From positions 62,001 to 126,000 of the forward strand of contig JAHDQO010000021.1 in the NCBI GenBank assembly GCA_018433765.1: 64,000 nucleotides of DNA, read 5' to 3'. Shown here one piece after another: positions 35,755 to 44,976 of the stretch; position 1 is the first letter of the stretch; every line of letters begins with the position of its first letter. The stretch is from Tissierellales bacterium (GTDB taxonomy: Bacteria > Bacillota > Clostridia > Tissierellales > Sedimentibacteraceae). The notes beneath the pieces are model-generated. The model did no database searches. It worked only from the letters and a program-made list of their open reading frames with translations, and was not told the origin of the DNA. The translations under genes were made by a program, and so were the position numbers.

Positions 35755-37107
35755 TTACCAAAGGGATTTATTTATATTTGCCATTTTCTTATATTCTAGT
35801 TTTAAAAATACAGCACTTAGTATTATAACTACAAGATCTACTATTGGTTGTGTACTCCAAACTGCAGGTAGACCAAATTTCATTGGCATAAGAATCATTG
35901 CTGGAATAAATAAGATTACTTGCCTTAACATTACTAACTTACCAGCTGCTTTTCCATTTCCAATAGATTGGAAGAATGTAATTATCATAATCATAGCTCC
36001 ATATAAGAAAAATACTGAATAAAATATTCTAAAGTCATTCACTCCTGAAACAACTAAATCGTTATTTGTAATAAATAGTCCTAACATTGTTTTTGGGAAA
36101 ACTTCCATAGGAATCCAGAATACCATAGCTAATACTGTAGCACCTAATATGAAAATATTTGTAGCTTCTTTTACTCTTTTATATTGTTTCGCACCATAGT
36201 TAGTACCAACAACTGGCTGTAACCCTTGTGCCATACCCCATAGAGGAATAAAAGAAAAAGCCTGAAGTCTTAGTGAAGCACTCATTATAATTCCATTTGA
36301 GTCTCCTCCGTATTTAAATGCCATTCTAAATAATAATGTTTGCTGTATCATAGATAAAATTTGCATCATCATAGCTGATACTCCAACTTGAAAGACTTCT
36401 AAAGAAATTTGTTTATTTACTCTTATTTTATTTATTTTTACTTTTTTACTTTTCTTTGTAAAATAATATATAGTGATAATAGCTTGTATTATTTGAGATG
36501 TTACCGTAGCTATAGCAGCTCCTTGAACACCTCTATCTTTGAACAAAGTAATCATTATAGGATCTAGTATAATGTTTAATACTGCACCAAATCCCATGAT
36601 TAGCATTGCCTTTTTCATAAGACCTTCGCCACGCATTACCATGTTTGCACTTTGAGTAAAGTTTACAAATATTGACCCTATAAATACAATTCTAAGATAA
36701 TTTACAGCTAAACTAAGAATTTCTCCCTTTGCTCCACTTATTTGTAATAATTGTTTTGCAAAAACAATCCCAATTATAGTAATTATAATTGAAAACAGTG
36801 ACACAAGACTTATAAGATTGCCCATTATATTATCAATTGTTGATTTATCGTTTTTGCCTATGGCTCTTGACAATACAGATGCAGAGCCTACACCAATTAA
36901 AGTTGCTATACCGCTGTTTAAAAATGTTAGTGGATATGCCACAGAAACTGCTGCCATTGCTTTCTCACCAACTAGTTGTCCAACAAATACTCCATCCATA
37001 AAAGTATATAGTCCAATAACTACCATACCAATAATAGCTGGAACACATAATTGAAACATTAACCCTGTAATAGGTTTTGTTAAAAGTTCTTTTCTTGTAT
37101 CTGACAT
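35755..37107 (-). CDS. MATE-family efflux pump
   Basis: The 450-residue protein has 12 helices in two similar halves and the MATE openings LCVPAIIGMVVIGLYTFMDGVFVG and LRLQAFSFIPLWGMAQGLQPVVG-type regions. It exports cations or drugs in exchange for sodium or protons. The start is taken as the ATG at 37107, with GGGAG about 10 bases upstream; a GTG 9 bases earlier is too near the ribosome site. It is divergent from the AraC gene at 37425, which may control it. Confidence 0.92.
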   Translation of the reverse strand: MSDTRKELLTKPITGLMFQLCVPAIIGMVVIGLYTFMDGVFVGQLVGEKAMAAVSVAYPLTFLNSGIATLIGVGSASVLSRAIGKNDKSTIDNIMGNLISLVSLFSIIITIIGIVFAKQLLQISGAKGEILSLAVNYLRIVFIGSIFVNFTQSANMVMRGEGLMKKAMLIMGFGAVLNIILDPIMITLFKDRGVQGAAIATVTSQIIQAIITIYYFTKKSKKVKINKIRVNKQISLEVFQVGVSAMMMQILSMIQQTLLFRMAFKYGGDSNGIIMSASLRLQAFSFIPLWGMAQGLQPVVGTNYGAKQYKRVKEATNIFILGATVLAMVFWIPMEVFPKTMLGLFITNNDLVVSGVNDFRIFYSVFFLYGAMIMIITFFQSIGNGKAAGKLVMLRQVILFIPAMILMPMKFGLPAVWSTQPIVDLVVIILSAVFLKLEYKKMANINKSLW

Positions 37108-37167
37108 TATGTTCACTCTCCCTTTTATTTAAATAATATCTACGCAATGCTCCAATTTTCAGCTTGT

Positions 37168-37230
37168 CTACGAATATTCTTGCTCAATGGTTGCAAGACG
37201 ATGAACTATTGTAATTATACGATGATCCAC
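37168..37230 (-). pseudogene. Short relic of an ABC transporter ATPase (H-loop region)
   Basis: Within the MATE/AraC intergenic gap, a 20-codon frame from GTG at 37230 reads DHRIITIVHRLATIEQ. This matches the switch-histidine segment (IAHRLSTI) at the end of ABC exporter ATPases. The frame is closed on both sides. It is not a copy of either ABC gene at 38500-41946. The AGGAG in front of the GTG may let it be translated as a small leader peptide. The similarity is short, so chance is possible. Confidence 0.35.
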
Positions 37231-37370
37231 CTTCTCCTATTATTGTGACATAGCCGTTAGTACTTATAAAACTTGCACAAAATATGCTCATTTGTTATAA
37301 TTGAAAAGGATTATCAATTTCATTTATATATTATATTCTATATCCTTTCAAAGTCAATACAACTAGTGTA

Positions 37371-37411
37371 TATTTGTCTTTTGAAGGTATATTTTTGTCT
37401 TTTAACGGTAT
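37371..37411 (+). promoter_or_regulatory. Direct repeats before the AraC gene (probable autoregulatory site)
   Basis: Two 20-bp direct copies (37371-37390 and 37392-37411, 17 of 20 identical, core TTGTCTTTT and GGTAT) are 21 bases apart, i.e. two helical turns. AraC proteins commonly bind such tandem sites. The second ends at the ribosome site, so binding could block expression of the gene. Confidence 0.65.
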
Positions 37412-37424
37412 TGGAGGTAGTATA

Positions 37425-38393
37425 ATGTCAGATGTACAAAGAAATATGCATGAAACTTGTTTATCACAAACTGGTTTCTATAGAGATAATAGTAATAATG
37501 AATATCCAAAGGAATGGATTTGCTATACTCTTTCTCCTAAATTAGGTAAAGGTCATTATTGGGTTTATTATTGTAGTAATCTATTTTCTATATCTATAAT
37601 GGATTTTTATTTTTATGAAGATTTGCTGTTTAAGTACGATCAACCTCATTATATAAGTATTAATTATTATGAGTCAGTTTCTGGAGAAGAGTTAAAACCT
37701 TATAAAAGATTGTCATCTTCATATATAAAGGCGCATTTTGGAAATGGTTTGTATCAGGCTTCATTCCATAAAAACATACCTGTCCGCTGCATAGGCATAA
37801 TAATTATGCCTGAATACTATGAAGATTACCTTAAAGCTAAATATCCAGGCGAATATGAAAACCCTCTTAATGCTTTTTTAAGTGTTGATGGTTCAACAGA
37901 TTTTCCTGAATTAGTTTATTTACTTAATCAAATTAAAAACTGCCGTTTTACAGGAGCCTATTCTAAACTCTTCTATGAGAGTAAAGTAGCAGAAGCAATA
38001 TCTCTTATTGTACAGAAAACTAAAGATAATACCCCAGCATATGCAGCGAAACAAACTTCACAACAAGATTTAGAAAATTTGGCATCTGTCACTGCATATA
38101 TTAACGATCATTTTGGTTTTGATATTCATTTAGATTATTTAGCTAAAATAGCCTGCATGGGAAAAACAAAATTAAAATATACTTTTAAAAATGTTTATAA
38201 ATGCACAATTTTTGAATATATAACAAATAAACGCATGAGTCATGCAGAACACCTGCTTGCAAATACTGACTTAAGTATTAATCAAATTTCCCAAATAATT
38301 GGTTATAAGAAAGCAAGCAGTTTTTCTGAAACTTTCCGTAAAAACACTGGAATCTTACCAAGTGAATATAGAAAATTATCTAATTCCAGATAA
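37425..38393 (+). CDS. AraC-family regulator, PchR/siderophore type
   Basis: The start is the ATG at 37425 behind GGAGGT, giving 322 residues. The first 220 residues form the sensor region of the PchR-like type, and the C-terminal 100 residues carry two helix-turn-helix units, ending with the typical SFSETFRKNTGILPSEYRKL. PchR-like regulators respond to siderophores and control export or uptake genes. It is next to a MATE pump and a pair of ABC exporters of the YbtP/YbtQ-like layout, which fits a role in controlling one or both. Confidence 0.9.
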   Translation: MSDVQRNMHETCLSQTGFYRDNSNNEYPKEWICYTLSPKLGKGHYWVYYCSNLFSISIMDFYFYEDLLFKYDQPHYISINYYESVSGEELKPYKRLSSSYIKAHFGNGLYQASFHKNIPVRCIGIIIMPEYYEDYLKAKYPGEYENPLNAFLSVDGSTDFPELVYLLNQIKNCRFTGAYSKLFYESKVAEAISLIVQKTKDNTPAYAAKQTSQQDLENLASVTAYINDHFGFDIHLDYLAKIACMGKTKLKYTFKNVYKCTIFEYITNKRMSHAEHLLANTDLSINQISQIIGYKKASSFSETFRKNTGILPSEYRKLSNSR

Positions 38394-38396
38394 AAT

Positions 38397-38421
38397 AAAA
38401 AGAGCCTTATAGACTCTTTTT
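38397..38421 (+). terminator. Terminator of the AraC gene
   Basis: An 8-bp stem (38397-38404 with 38414-38421) with a T-run follows directly after the stop codon; it may also serve the convergent ABC genes. Confidence 0.75.
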
Positions 38422-38499
38422 TCTAGTTTTTTATTTATTAGTATCTTATCATAAACTTTTGTTACATAAATTCAAGATTTTCTAAAAATTTAAATTTTT

Positions 38500-40212
38500 T
38501 TACTGCACATAATATGCATACATATTATTATAGACACCTTTTAATTGAATAAGTTCTTCATGATTTCCCTTTTCTATAATTTTTCCATCTTCGACTACTA
38601 AAATATTATCTGCGTATTTAATACTTGAAAGCCTATGGGCAATAACAATTAATGTTTTATTTTTTACAAGTTCACTAATTGCTTCTTGTATATAAAGTTC
38701 GTTTTCAGGATCTACACTTGATGTTGCTTCATCTAACAATACAATTGGTGCATCTTTCAATATAGCTCGTGCAATTGAAATCCTCTGTTTTTCTCCTCCT
38801 GAAAGCGTAGCTCCTCCTTCGCCAATCATTTCATCATAACCGTTTGGAAGTTCAGTAATAAAATCATGACATCTTGCTTTCTTTGCTGCTTTAATTACAT
38901 CTTCTCTTGTAGCACCTTCTAACCCAAATGCAATGTTGTTAAAAATTGTATCTTGAAACAAATATACATTTTGGAACACCATACTAATATTAGACAGCAA
39001 AGAATCCAGCGACATATCTTTTATATTTATTCCGTCTATTTTTATTTTGCCTTTTTCTATATCCCAAAATCTCGCAATTAAATTTGTAATTGTACTCTTA
39101 CCACTTCCAGATTTTCCAACTAATGCTGTAAATGTATTTTCATCAATTTTAAAACTCATATCTTTAATAACTTCATTTTCATCATAGGAAAAACTAACAT
39201 GATCAAACTCAATATTAAAATTCTTAATTTCATGTTTATTATCCACATTCGTCAATTCGTCAGCTTCCATTACCTCATCAAACCTATCCAAACCGGCTTT
39301 TAGTATTCCAAACCTTGCAACACCATTAATAATTGTTACTAAAGAGCCAAGTGAAACTGAACTAAAAATCAACATACCTAAAGCTAAATCTTTGGAAATC
39401 GAACCAAAATAATATAAAATTAATGTTGCTAAAATTAATATCCCTGTACTTACAGTATAAGAGGAATCAGTTAAAATTCTTGGAAGTAAATATTTTTTTT
39501 CAAATGTTAGCGCCTTTTCCTTTGTATCTATAAAAACACCGTCTAAATCTACGTTCTTAGTATCTTCAATACTAAATGCCTTTATAGTTGGCATACCTTT
39601 TATAAATTGCACCACTGAATTTGATAAATTTCCAAATTGATCTTGTCTTATTTTGCCATGCTTTGTGTTTATTTTATCAAGATATTTTACAGCAAAATAA
39701 CCAACAAGTATTATGGCTACATAAACAATGCAAAGATTCACATTAATGTACAGCATTGCAATAGCACTTAGAAATATACCTATATAACTATTTATAAGCT
39801 GTCCCAAAAACGTCATTGCATTATCTTCAATGAATATTAAATCAGTAGTCAATATAGATATGATATTCCCCATATTATCTTCTGAAAAATATCCCATTGG
39901 TAATTGCTTTAAATGGTTAACCAATTTTTTCCTTTGCCTTGCAAAAATATCTAATCCTTTAGCAGATTGAAGACCGTCAATTATTCTTCTAAATACTCCT
40001 CTTAATACAATACCTATTAACATTATTATAGATATCCAGACTATTTTATCAACACTTAATTTTCCATTTAAATATATATGTACAGAATAAAATACTAACA
40101 TATACGGAACAAATATTGTTATGTTCTCTAAAAAACTAAATACAATACTTAAAATTAGACTTTTTCTGTCATCTTCAGCAATCTTTAATATTCTTATAAT
40201 AATTTTAAACAT
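38500..40212 (-). CDS. ABC exporter half-transporter (membrane + ATPase), second of the pair
   Basis: The 570-residue protein has a six-helix ABC_membrane domain (about 1-300) and an ATPase domain with Walker A GKSGSGKS, signature LSGGEKQR, Walker B IVLLDEATSS and switch His in IAHRLSS. It begins 9 bases after its partner gene. The two unequal half-transporters would form a heterodimer, as in siderophore and drug exporters of the YbtPQ/IrtAB type. All catalytic motifs look intact. Confidence 0.92.
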   Translation of the reverse strand: MFKIIIRILKIAEDDRKSLILSIVFSFLENITIFVPYMLVFYSVHIYLNGKLSVDKIVWISIIMLIGIVLRGVFRRIIDGLQSAKGLDIFARQRKKLVNHLKQLPMGYFSEDNMGNIISILTTDLIFIEDNAMTFLGQLINSYIGIFLSAIAMLYINVNLCIVYVAIILVGYFAVKYLDKINTKHGKIRQDQFGNLSNSVVQFIKGMPTIKAFSIEDTKNVDLDGVFIDTKEKALTFEKKYLLPRILTDSSYTVSTGILILATLILYYFGSISKDLALGMLIFSSVSLGSLVTIINGVARFGILKAGLDRFDEVMEADELTNVDNKHEIKNFNIEFDHVSFSYDENEVIKDMSFKIDENTFTALVGKSGSGKSTITNLIARFWDIEKGKIKIDGINIKDMSLDSLLSNISMVFQNVYLFQDTIFNNIAFGLEGATREDVIKAAKKARCHDFITELPNGYDEMIGEGGATLSGGEKQRISIARAILKDAPIVLLDEATSSVDPENELYIQEAISELVKNKTLIVIAHRLSSIKYADNILVVEDGKIIEKGNHEELIQLKGVYNNMYAYYVQ

Positions 40213-40221
40213 ATTCTCCTC

Positions 40222-41946
40222 CTATACCGAGAACTTATAGTCAAGACTTTTGACATATCTATTCCACAATTGACTATACTTAGAATTATCTAATAATATG
40301 TCATGCGGTGCATTACCAATTAATTTTCCTTTATCAATAAGCATAATGCTATCCATTTCTTTTATGTTTGAAAGCTTATGTGCAATAGTTATCAATGTTT
40401 TGTTTTTAGTTAAATTAATAATTGCTTTATTTATTAAAACATCATTTTCAGAATCAGTAAAAGAAGTAGCTTCATCTAAAATAACTACATTAGCATCTTT
40501 AAGCATTGCTCTCGCTATTGTTATTCTCTGACGTTCTCCACCAGATAATTTACTTCCACTATCTCCTACATTTGTGTCATAACCATTTTCCATACGCATT
40601 ATAACATCATGACAATGCGCACTCTTGCAGGCCTCTATTATTTCTTCGTCTGTTGCATCAGGTTTTGCTATTAAAAGATTTTCTTTAATAGTTGTGTTAA
40701 ACAAGAAATTATCTTGGGATACATAACTAATAGAAGACATTAATTTGCTAAGTGATATCTCACGAATATCAACACCACCAAATTTTATTTGTCCTTTATT
40801 TACATCCCAATAATGCATGATTAGCTTTCCAATAGTGCTTTTACCACTACCGCTTTCTCCAACAATACCAACTTTTTTATTCTCAGAAATTTTAAAACTC
40901 ATATTATCGATAACTATAGCATCATCATATGAAAAAGTAACATTGCTGAATTCAATATCATTTGAAGAAACTTCTGCATCTCTGTTTCCAACTGTAATCT
41001 CAGGCTGTTCAAATTCTTTCTCCAGTTTCTCTATTTTTTTAACTACATTATAAAGAACAGGAAAATAGTTCATTAATTTCAACAATGGTGTACTAATACT
41101 CAATGCAAGAATAATACAAAATAATAAAACAGAAATTTTTATTGTATTCATATAAACCATATACATTCCAATAGGTAAAATGAATATAATTGTTGATGGT
41201 ATTACAGACTGAAAAACTGCCATATAATTCCAGTTAACTTTGTACCAATTAACAGTGAATTTTCTGTAGTTTTCAATTGAATCATTAATTTTTTTGCTGG
41301 ACTTCTTAGTTTTGTTGAACACTTTAACTACTTCCATTCCTGATACATATTCAATTATTGATTTGTTTAGATTAATCAAAGACTTTTGATATTGTTCTGA
41401 TTTTGTTTTTCCACTTTTCACCATGCCGCTCATACTTAAAATCCCTATTGGAATAGTAAGCAAACTTAACAGCCCCATTCTATAATCTACAATAAAAATA
41501 GCAATATATACACATATACACGAAACGAAATACGGTAACCCTTCTGGTATTCCATGAGCCAGAAGTAGTTCAATATTCTCAATATCATCTGCAAAATTTT
41601 GACGATATGCACCAGTTCCTTTAGTTAATATAGAACCTAAAGATATCCTTTTTAGTTTTTGTGATAATTTACTACGTATATTAAATAAAGTATTATAAGC
41701 AAAAATATGAGAATGGTCTAATCCAAACGAAAATAACAAAGATTTTAACAAATACAAAGCAATAATACCTAACCCAAAAAATAGAATACTATCCATTGTT
41801 AAATTAGATTCAATTATTACTGATATAAGTCGATATAAAAAATAAAATGCTCCTATTTCACTTAATACACTCAAAAATATCATGCCAATTGCTATATAAG
41901 CATGTGATTTATATTTTCCTGAATAACTAAACAGTTTTTCTAACAT
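40222..41946 (-). CDS. ABC exporter half-transporter, first of the pair
   Basis: The start is the ATG at 41946, which has GAGGAG about 8 bases upstream; a longer ORF running back to 42003 overlaps the TetR gene and lacks a ribosome site. The 574-residue protein has a six-helix domain and an ATPase with Walker A GESGSGKS, signature LSGGERQR, Walker B VVILDEATSF and IAHKLSN. In the Walker B region the residue after EAT-S is Phe where the partner has Ser, a mild asymmetry. It is regulated together with the TetR gene just upstream. Confidence 0.92.
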   Translation of the reverse strand: MLEKLFSYSGKYKSHAYIAIGMIFLSVLSEIGAFYFLYRLISVIIESNLTMDSILFFGLGIIALYLLKSLLFSFGLDHSHIFAYNTLFNIRSKLSQKLKRISLGSILTKGTGAYRQNFADDIENIELLLAHGIPEGLPYFVSCICVYIAIFIVDYRMGLLSLLTIPIGILSMSGMVKSGKTKSEQYQKSLINLNKSIIEYVSGMEVVKVFNKTKKSSKKINDSIENYRKFTVNWYKVNWNYMAVFQSVIPSTIIFILPIGMYMVYMNTIKISVLLFCIILALSISTPLLKLMNYFPVLYNVVKKIEKLEKEFEQPEITVGNRDAEVSSNDIEFSNVTFSYDDAIVIDNMSFKISENKKVGIVGESGSGKSTIGKLIMHYWDVNKGQIKFGGVDIREISLSKLMSSISYVSQDNFLFNTTIKENLLIAKPDATDEEIIEACKSAHCHDVIMRMENGYDTNVGDSGSKLSGGERQRITIARAMLKDANVVILDEATSFTDSENDVLINKAIINLTKNKTLITIAHKLSNIKEMDSIMLIDKGKLIGNAPHDILLDNSKYSQLWNRYVKSLDYKFSV

Positions 41947-41978
41947 ATATTCATCTCCTCTGCTGATTTTAATATTTT

Positions 41979-42590
41979 CTAATAGCCAAGTACATCTTTC
42001 CAATTAAAGAATAATGCTATTTCTTCTGCATATTTAAGAGCTTTTTCCCTAGTGAAATTATGCATAACCGGTTCTATCAAAACAGTCCAATATGCTGATA
42101 ACAACATATGCAAAGTATCATAATCAATCATTTTTTTACTCAAACCTCTTTTATAAACTTCTTTAGAGAATTCGTAGGTTGATTTTGTTACATCTTCAAC
42201 ATGTCTATGCAAAAAATTATGATGTTTTGTCCCTTCTGAAGAAATCAACAATAATCTTAATCCTTCATAATTATCGTAAAGAAAATTAATTTGAAACTTA
42301 TATGTTTCCACTGGATTATCCCAAATTCTTATTAGCTCTTTATCATTTAACAGATTAATACTTCTTTTTATACGTCCAGAACCAAAATCTCGAATTTTTT
42401 TATAGGCTGGTTCGACCACAGCATCGAAAAGTTCAGCTTTTCCTTTATACCTTTTGTATAAAGCACCTGTAGTAACTCCTGCATTTTCACAAATTGTTTT
42501 TACTGAAGCTCCTAGAAAACCTTTCTCAAGAAATTCTTTCGTAGCACTTTTCAATATTTTTGGATTTAACGTGACATCTTGTATAGACAT
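41979..42590 (-). CDS. TetR-family repressor of the ABC exporter pair
   Basis: The 203-residue protein shows a TetR helix-turn-helix (ENAGVTTGALYKRYKGKAEL) and a helical ligand-binding half. TAAGGAG lies 8 bases before the ATG. It is the first gene of the operon, 32 bases before the first ABC gene. Inverted TGATAATC sequences lie between its promoter and the start, so it likely represses the operon. Confidence 0.92.
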   Translation of the reverse strand: MSIQDVTLNPKILKSATKEFLEKGFLGASVKTICENAGVTTGALYKRYKGKAELFDAVVEPAYKKIRDFGSGRIKRSINLLNDKELIRIWDNPVETYKFQINFLYDNYEGLRLLLISSEGTKHHNFLHRHVEDVTKSTYEFSKEVYKRGLSKKMIDYDTLHMLLSAYWTVLIEPVMHNFTREKALKYAEEIALFFNWKDVLGY

Positions 42591-42606
42591 TTTTATCTCC
42601 TTACTT

Positions 42607-42675
42607 TGATAATCAGATTACCGATAATTAGATTATCAGTAAAATTAGTATATATTAACTTTTTATGCTTGTCAA
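42607..42675 (-). promoter_or_regulatory. Promoter and operator of the TetR-ABC operon
   Basis: Reading leftward, -35 TTGACA (42670-42675), 17 bases, and -10 TATACT (42647-42652). Downstream of it are inverted TGATAATC/GATTATCA arms (42607-42614 and 42631-42638) around a second internal dyad, a likely TetR operator. Confidence 0.78.
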
Positions 42676-42707
42676 CATAATTTAATCTACATCGTTCCAT
42701 AAAAAAA

Positions 42708-42736
42708 GAGACTAATCTTAAATAAAGATTAGACTC
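42708..42736 (-). terminator. Terminator of the TetR gene at 42776
   Basis: A 12-bp stem with one A-A mismatch (42708-42719 with 42725-42736) is followed by seven T on the minus strand. Confidence 0.85.
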
Positions 42737-42775
42737 ATAAACGCTTTAATACTATTTGTAACTTACAGCATTTTT

Positions 42776-43396
42776 TTAATCATAATTTATTAATCCATTC
42801 CAAGCTCCATATATAACACCAGCAAGTTCATCTACATATTCATCTGCTTGTTCACGAGTTACATCATCTAATATTATTTCTTCTATAATAATAAAGAATA
42901 GCGATAAAATCATATGTACTGAAACATGTGAGAATTTTTTACTACATCCTATACTCTGACTTAAAGACTCTAACAATGATAAACACAGTTCTGTATATGT
43001 ATTTATAACTCTATCTTTGAAATTTTCCATACTTGAACCTTTTGAGCAGCAGAGCAATAATTTATAGTCATCTTTTTTAGGGTATATTAAATCAAACAAT
43101 TGTACAATAACTTCTCTGCTAACTTGTTTGCTGAAAGCTTGCTCTATATTGTTAGTGTTTCGTTTAAATCCATCCATAGTCATATTCATTTGATTAAATA
43201 ATTTCTTTGCAGTAGGATTTACTATGGCCTCAAAAACTGCGTTTTTATCTTTGAAATATGTATAAATTGTACCAGAAGATATACTCGACTTTTTGGCTAT
43301 AGTACGAATAGTTACATTTTCAAAACCTTTGTCCAAGAATTCTATTTTAGCAAATTTTAATATTCTATTACTCACTGATTCTTTTTTTACTTGCAA
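42776..43396 (-). CDS. TetR-family regulator
   Basis: The 206-residue protein has a TetR helix-turn-helix (AKKSSISSGTIYTYFKDKNAV) and a divergent ligand domain. It starts with TTG at 43396 behind AGGCTAAAAGGA. Its promoter region (43425-43482) is present a second time at 46140. No transporter is directly linked, so its target is unknown. Confidence 0.85.
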   Translation of the reverse strand: MQVKKESVSNRILKFAKIEFLDKGFENVTIRTIAKKSSISSGTIYTYFKDKNAVFEAIVNPTAKKLFNQMNMTMDGFKRNTNNIEQAFSKQVSREVIVQLFDLIYPKKDDYKLLLCCSKGSSMENFKDRVINTYTELCLSLLESLSQSIGCSKKFSHVSVHMILSLFFIIIEEIILDDVTREQADEYVDELAGVIYGAWNGLINYD

Positions 43397-43424
43397 TCCT
43401 TTTAGCCTCCAATACTAATCAACG

Positions 43425-43482
43425 ATTAATATCGTATACTACTCTTTTTAATAAGTCAAGAATAAAACAATAGCTTTCACAT
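43425..43482 (-). repeat. 58-bp direct repeat, copy 1, with promoter
   Basis: The repeat carries, on the minus strand, TTGACT and TACGAT separated by 17 bases, which is the likely promoter of the TetR gene at 42776. A copy with one substitution and one inserted A lies at 46140-46198 in the same orientation. Confidence 0.85.
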
Positions 43483-43494
43483 ATAAATCTTTTT

Positions 43495-43986
43495 TTAAAT
43501 ATCATTAAAATAATACTTACCATAATGATATATACTTACAACAAAACAAATAATTACGAAAAAAGCTAAAGGGTAAAGATCATTATGTGCTATAAATCCC
43601 CATTCCAAAATACTTAAATTCACACCATTATCTCCTATCTTTAACTCTGGATTAATAAGTGTAATAAAATAAGCTATTAAAATAATTCCTAGAGTTATTG
43701 AAATCCCTATAGTTCCGATAAGTAAATTCTTATTTAGTTTTTTATTGTTATATCTTTTTGATATATATTCATCCTCTTCTTGATTCTCTGTATTATATTT
43801 TAATAAATAGTCCGTTGAAACATTGAAAATATCACTAAGCTTAACAATATTATCAATATCCGGAACAGAGTCACCTGTTTCCCATCTGGATATTGCTTGT
43901 CTAGATAATCCTATTTTTTCGGATAATTGTTCTTGAGATAAACCATTTTTCTTTCTCAATAATTTAATTTTATTATTTATCGACAT
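43495..43986 (-). CDS. XRE-family HTH protein with two membrane helices
   Basis: The first 65 residues are a lambda-repressor-type HTH (KNGLSQEQLSEKIGLSRQAI and DIFNVSTDYLL). Residues 88-110 and 135-155 are hydrophobic helices, so the DNA-binding domain is tethered to the membrane. The total is 163 residues. GAAGGAG lies before the ATG. It lies just inside the segment bordered by the direct repeats. The next gene upstream on this strand is the TetR at 44254, and the 267-base gap between them shows nothing clear. Confidence 0.88.
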   Translation of the reverse strand: MSINNKIKLLRKKNGLSQEQLSEKIGLSRQAISRWETGDSVPDIDNIVKLSDIFNVSTDYLLKYNTENQEEDEYISKRYNNKKLNKNLLIGTIGISITLGIILIAYFITLINPELKIGDNGVNLSILEWGFIAHNDLYPLAFFVIICFVVSIYHYGKYYFNDI

Positions 43987-44253
43987 AATTAATCGCTCCT
44001 TCTTTATATCTTTAGATGGCTATTAAAACATCTAATAAATATTCTATCTCAGAAATGATTATAATAACTACCAATGCAACCTTGAATTTACGCAACTATT
44101 AATTTCATACTTGTTTTTTTATTCCTTAAAGTTTATGTATAATCTCACTTTCTATTTAAATTATAAATTTATAAACTAGCATTTGATAATAATTTCCGTT
44201 ATCAATTATACGACATTTTCATTATAATATCCACACATAAATATAAAACAAGT

Positions 44254-44814
44254 CTATTTATCAAACCGTATCCCTTTAAATGTTTTTTCTAAAACTTCTG
44301 CTAACTGATTTGGTGTCTGCTTGCTTCCACTCAAAACCCAATATGTCAGTAAGCTCCATAAGCCTCCTGAATTAAAAGCTAATGCACAAGTTGATTCTTC
44401 TTGAGATTCATACAAAGATATATCAGGTGTATACAAAAAAGCTACTTCTGGAAGTCTATTAAGATATTCATTAAATATAAAATCATCCAATTCATTTTTA
44501 TTATAAAGTAGTAGTACATCTATATGTTTATACCAAAAACTATAATATGCCTCTATCATATTGCGATAATTTTCGTTAGATTTTGTCAACATCTCATTTA
44601 TAAACTCCTGCATGATCTTTTTAGTGAAAAGAGAAAGAATTTCTTCTTTAGTTTTAAAATTACGATAAAAAGTTCGTCTTGCAACCTGTGCTTTTTCACA
44701 AATTTCTTTAATTGTAATACTTTTATATTCTTTTTCCTTCATTAATTCCAACAGTGCTGTTGTCATCATTTTTTTAGATCTTTCTGCATTTGGATGTGAT
44801 TGACCTTTTCTCAT
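44254..44814 (-). CDS. TetR-family regulator divergent from an alpha/beta hydrolase gene
   Basis: With the ATG at 44814 (AGGAG 9 bases upstream) the protein has 186 residues. The helix-turn-helix reads CEKAQVARRTFYRNFKTKEE, of the Dha/AcrR-like group. An ATG at 44883 would begin inside the divergent promoter and is rejected. It shares a 162-base control region with the hydrolase gene; TGTCAC elements near 44848, 44923 and 44942 are possible binding sites. It probably controls the hydrolase. Confidence 0.88.
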   Translation of the reverse strand: MRKGQSHPNAERSKKMMTTALLELMKEKEYKSITIKEICEKAQVARRTFYRNFKTKEEILSLFTKKIMQEFINEMLTKSNENYRNMIEAYYSFWYKHIDVLLLYNKNELDDFIFNEYLNRLPEVAFLYTPDISLYESQEESTCALAFNSGGLWSLLTYWVLSGSKQTPNQLAEVLEKTFKGIRFDK

Positions 44815-44886
44815 ATTATTTCTCCTATCTAACCTACTACATAGTGTCACACTTTTTAATATTATGAAGCACTTTTCTTGCATCTA

Positions 44887-44915
44887 TTGCTCATTTATCA
44901 ACATTATTATATACT
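44887..44915 (+). promoter_or_regulatory. Promoter of the alpha/beta hydrolase gene
   Basis: TTGCTC (44887-44892), a 17-base spacer and TATACT (44910-44915) are seen; an AATGTCACAT sequence follows directly and could be the operator for the divergent TetR. Confidence 0.6.
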
Positions 44916-44976
44916 AAACATAATGTCACATATTAGCTTTAATGTCAATCACATTTTACTAAAAGGAGGTTTAAAG

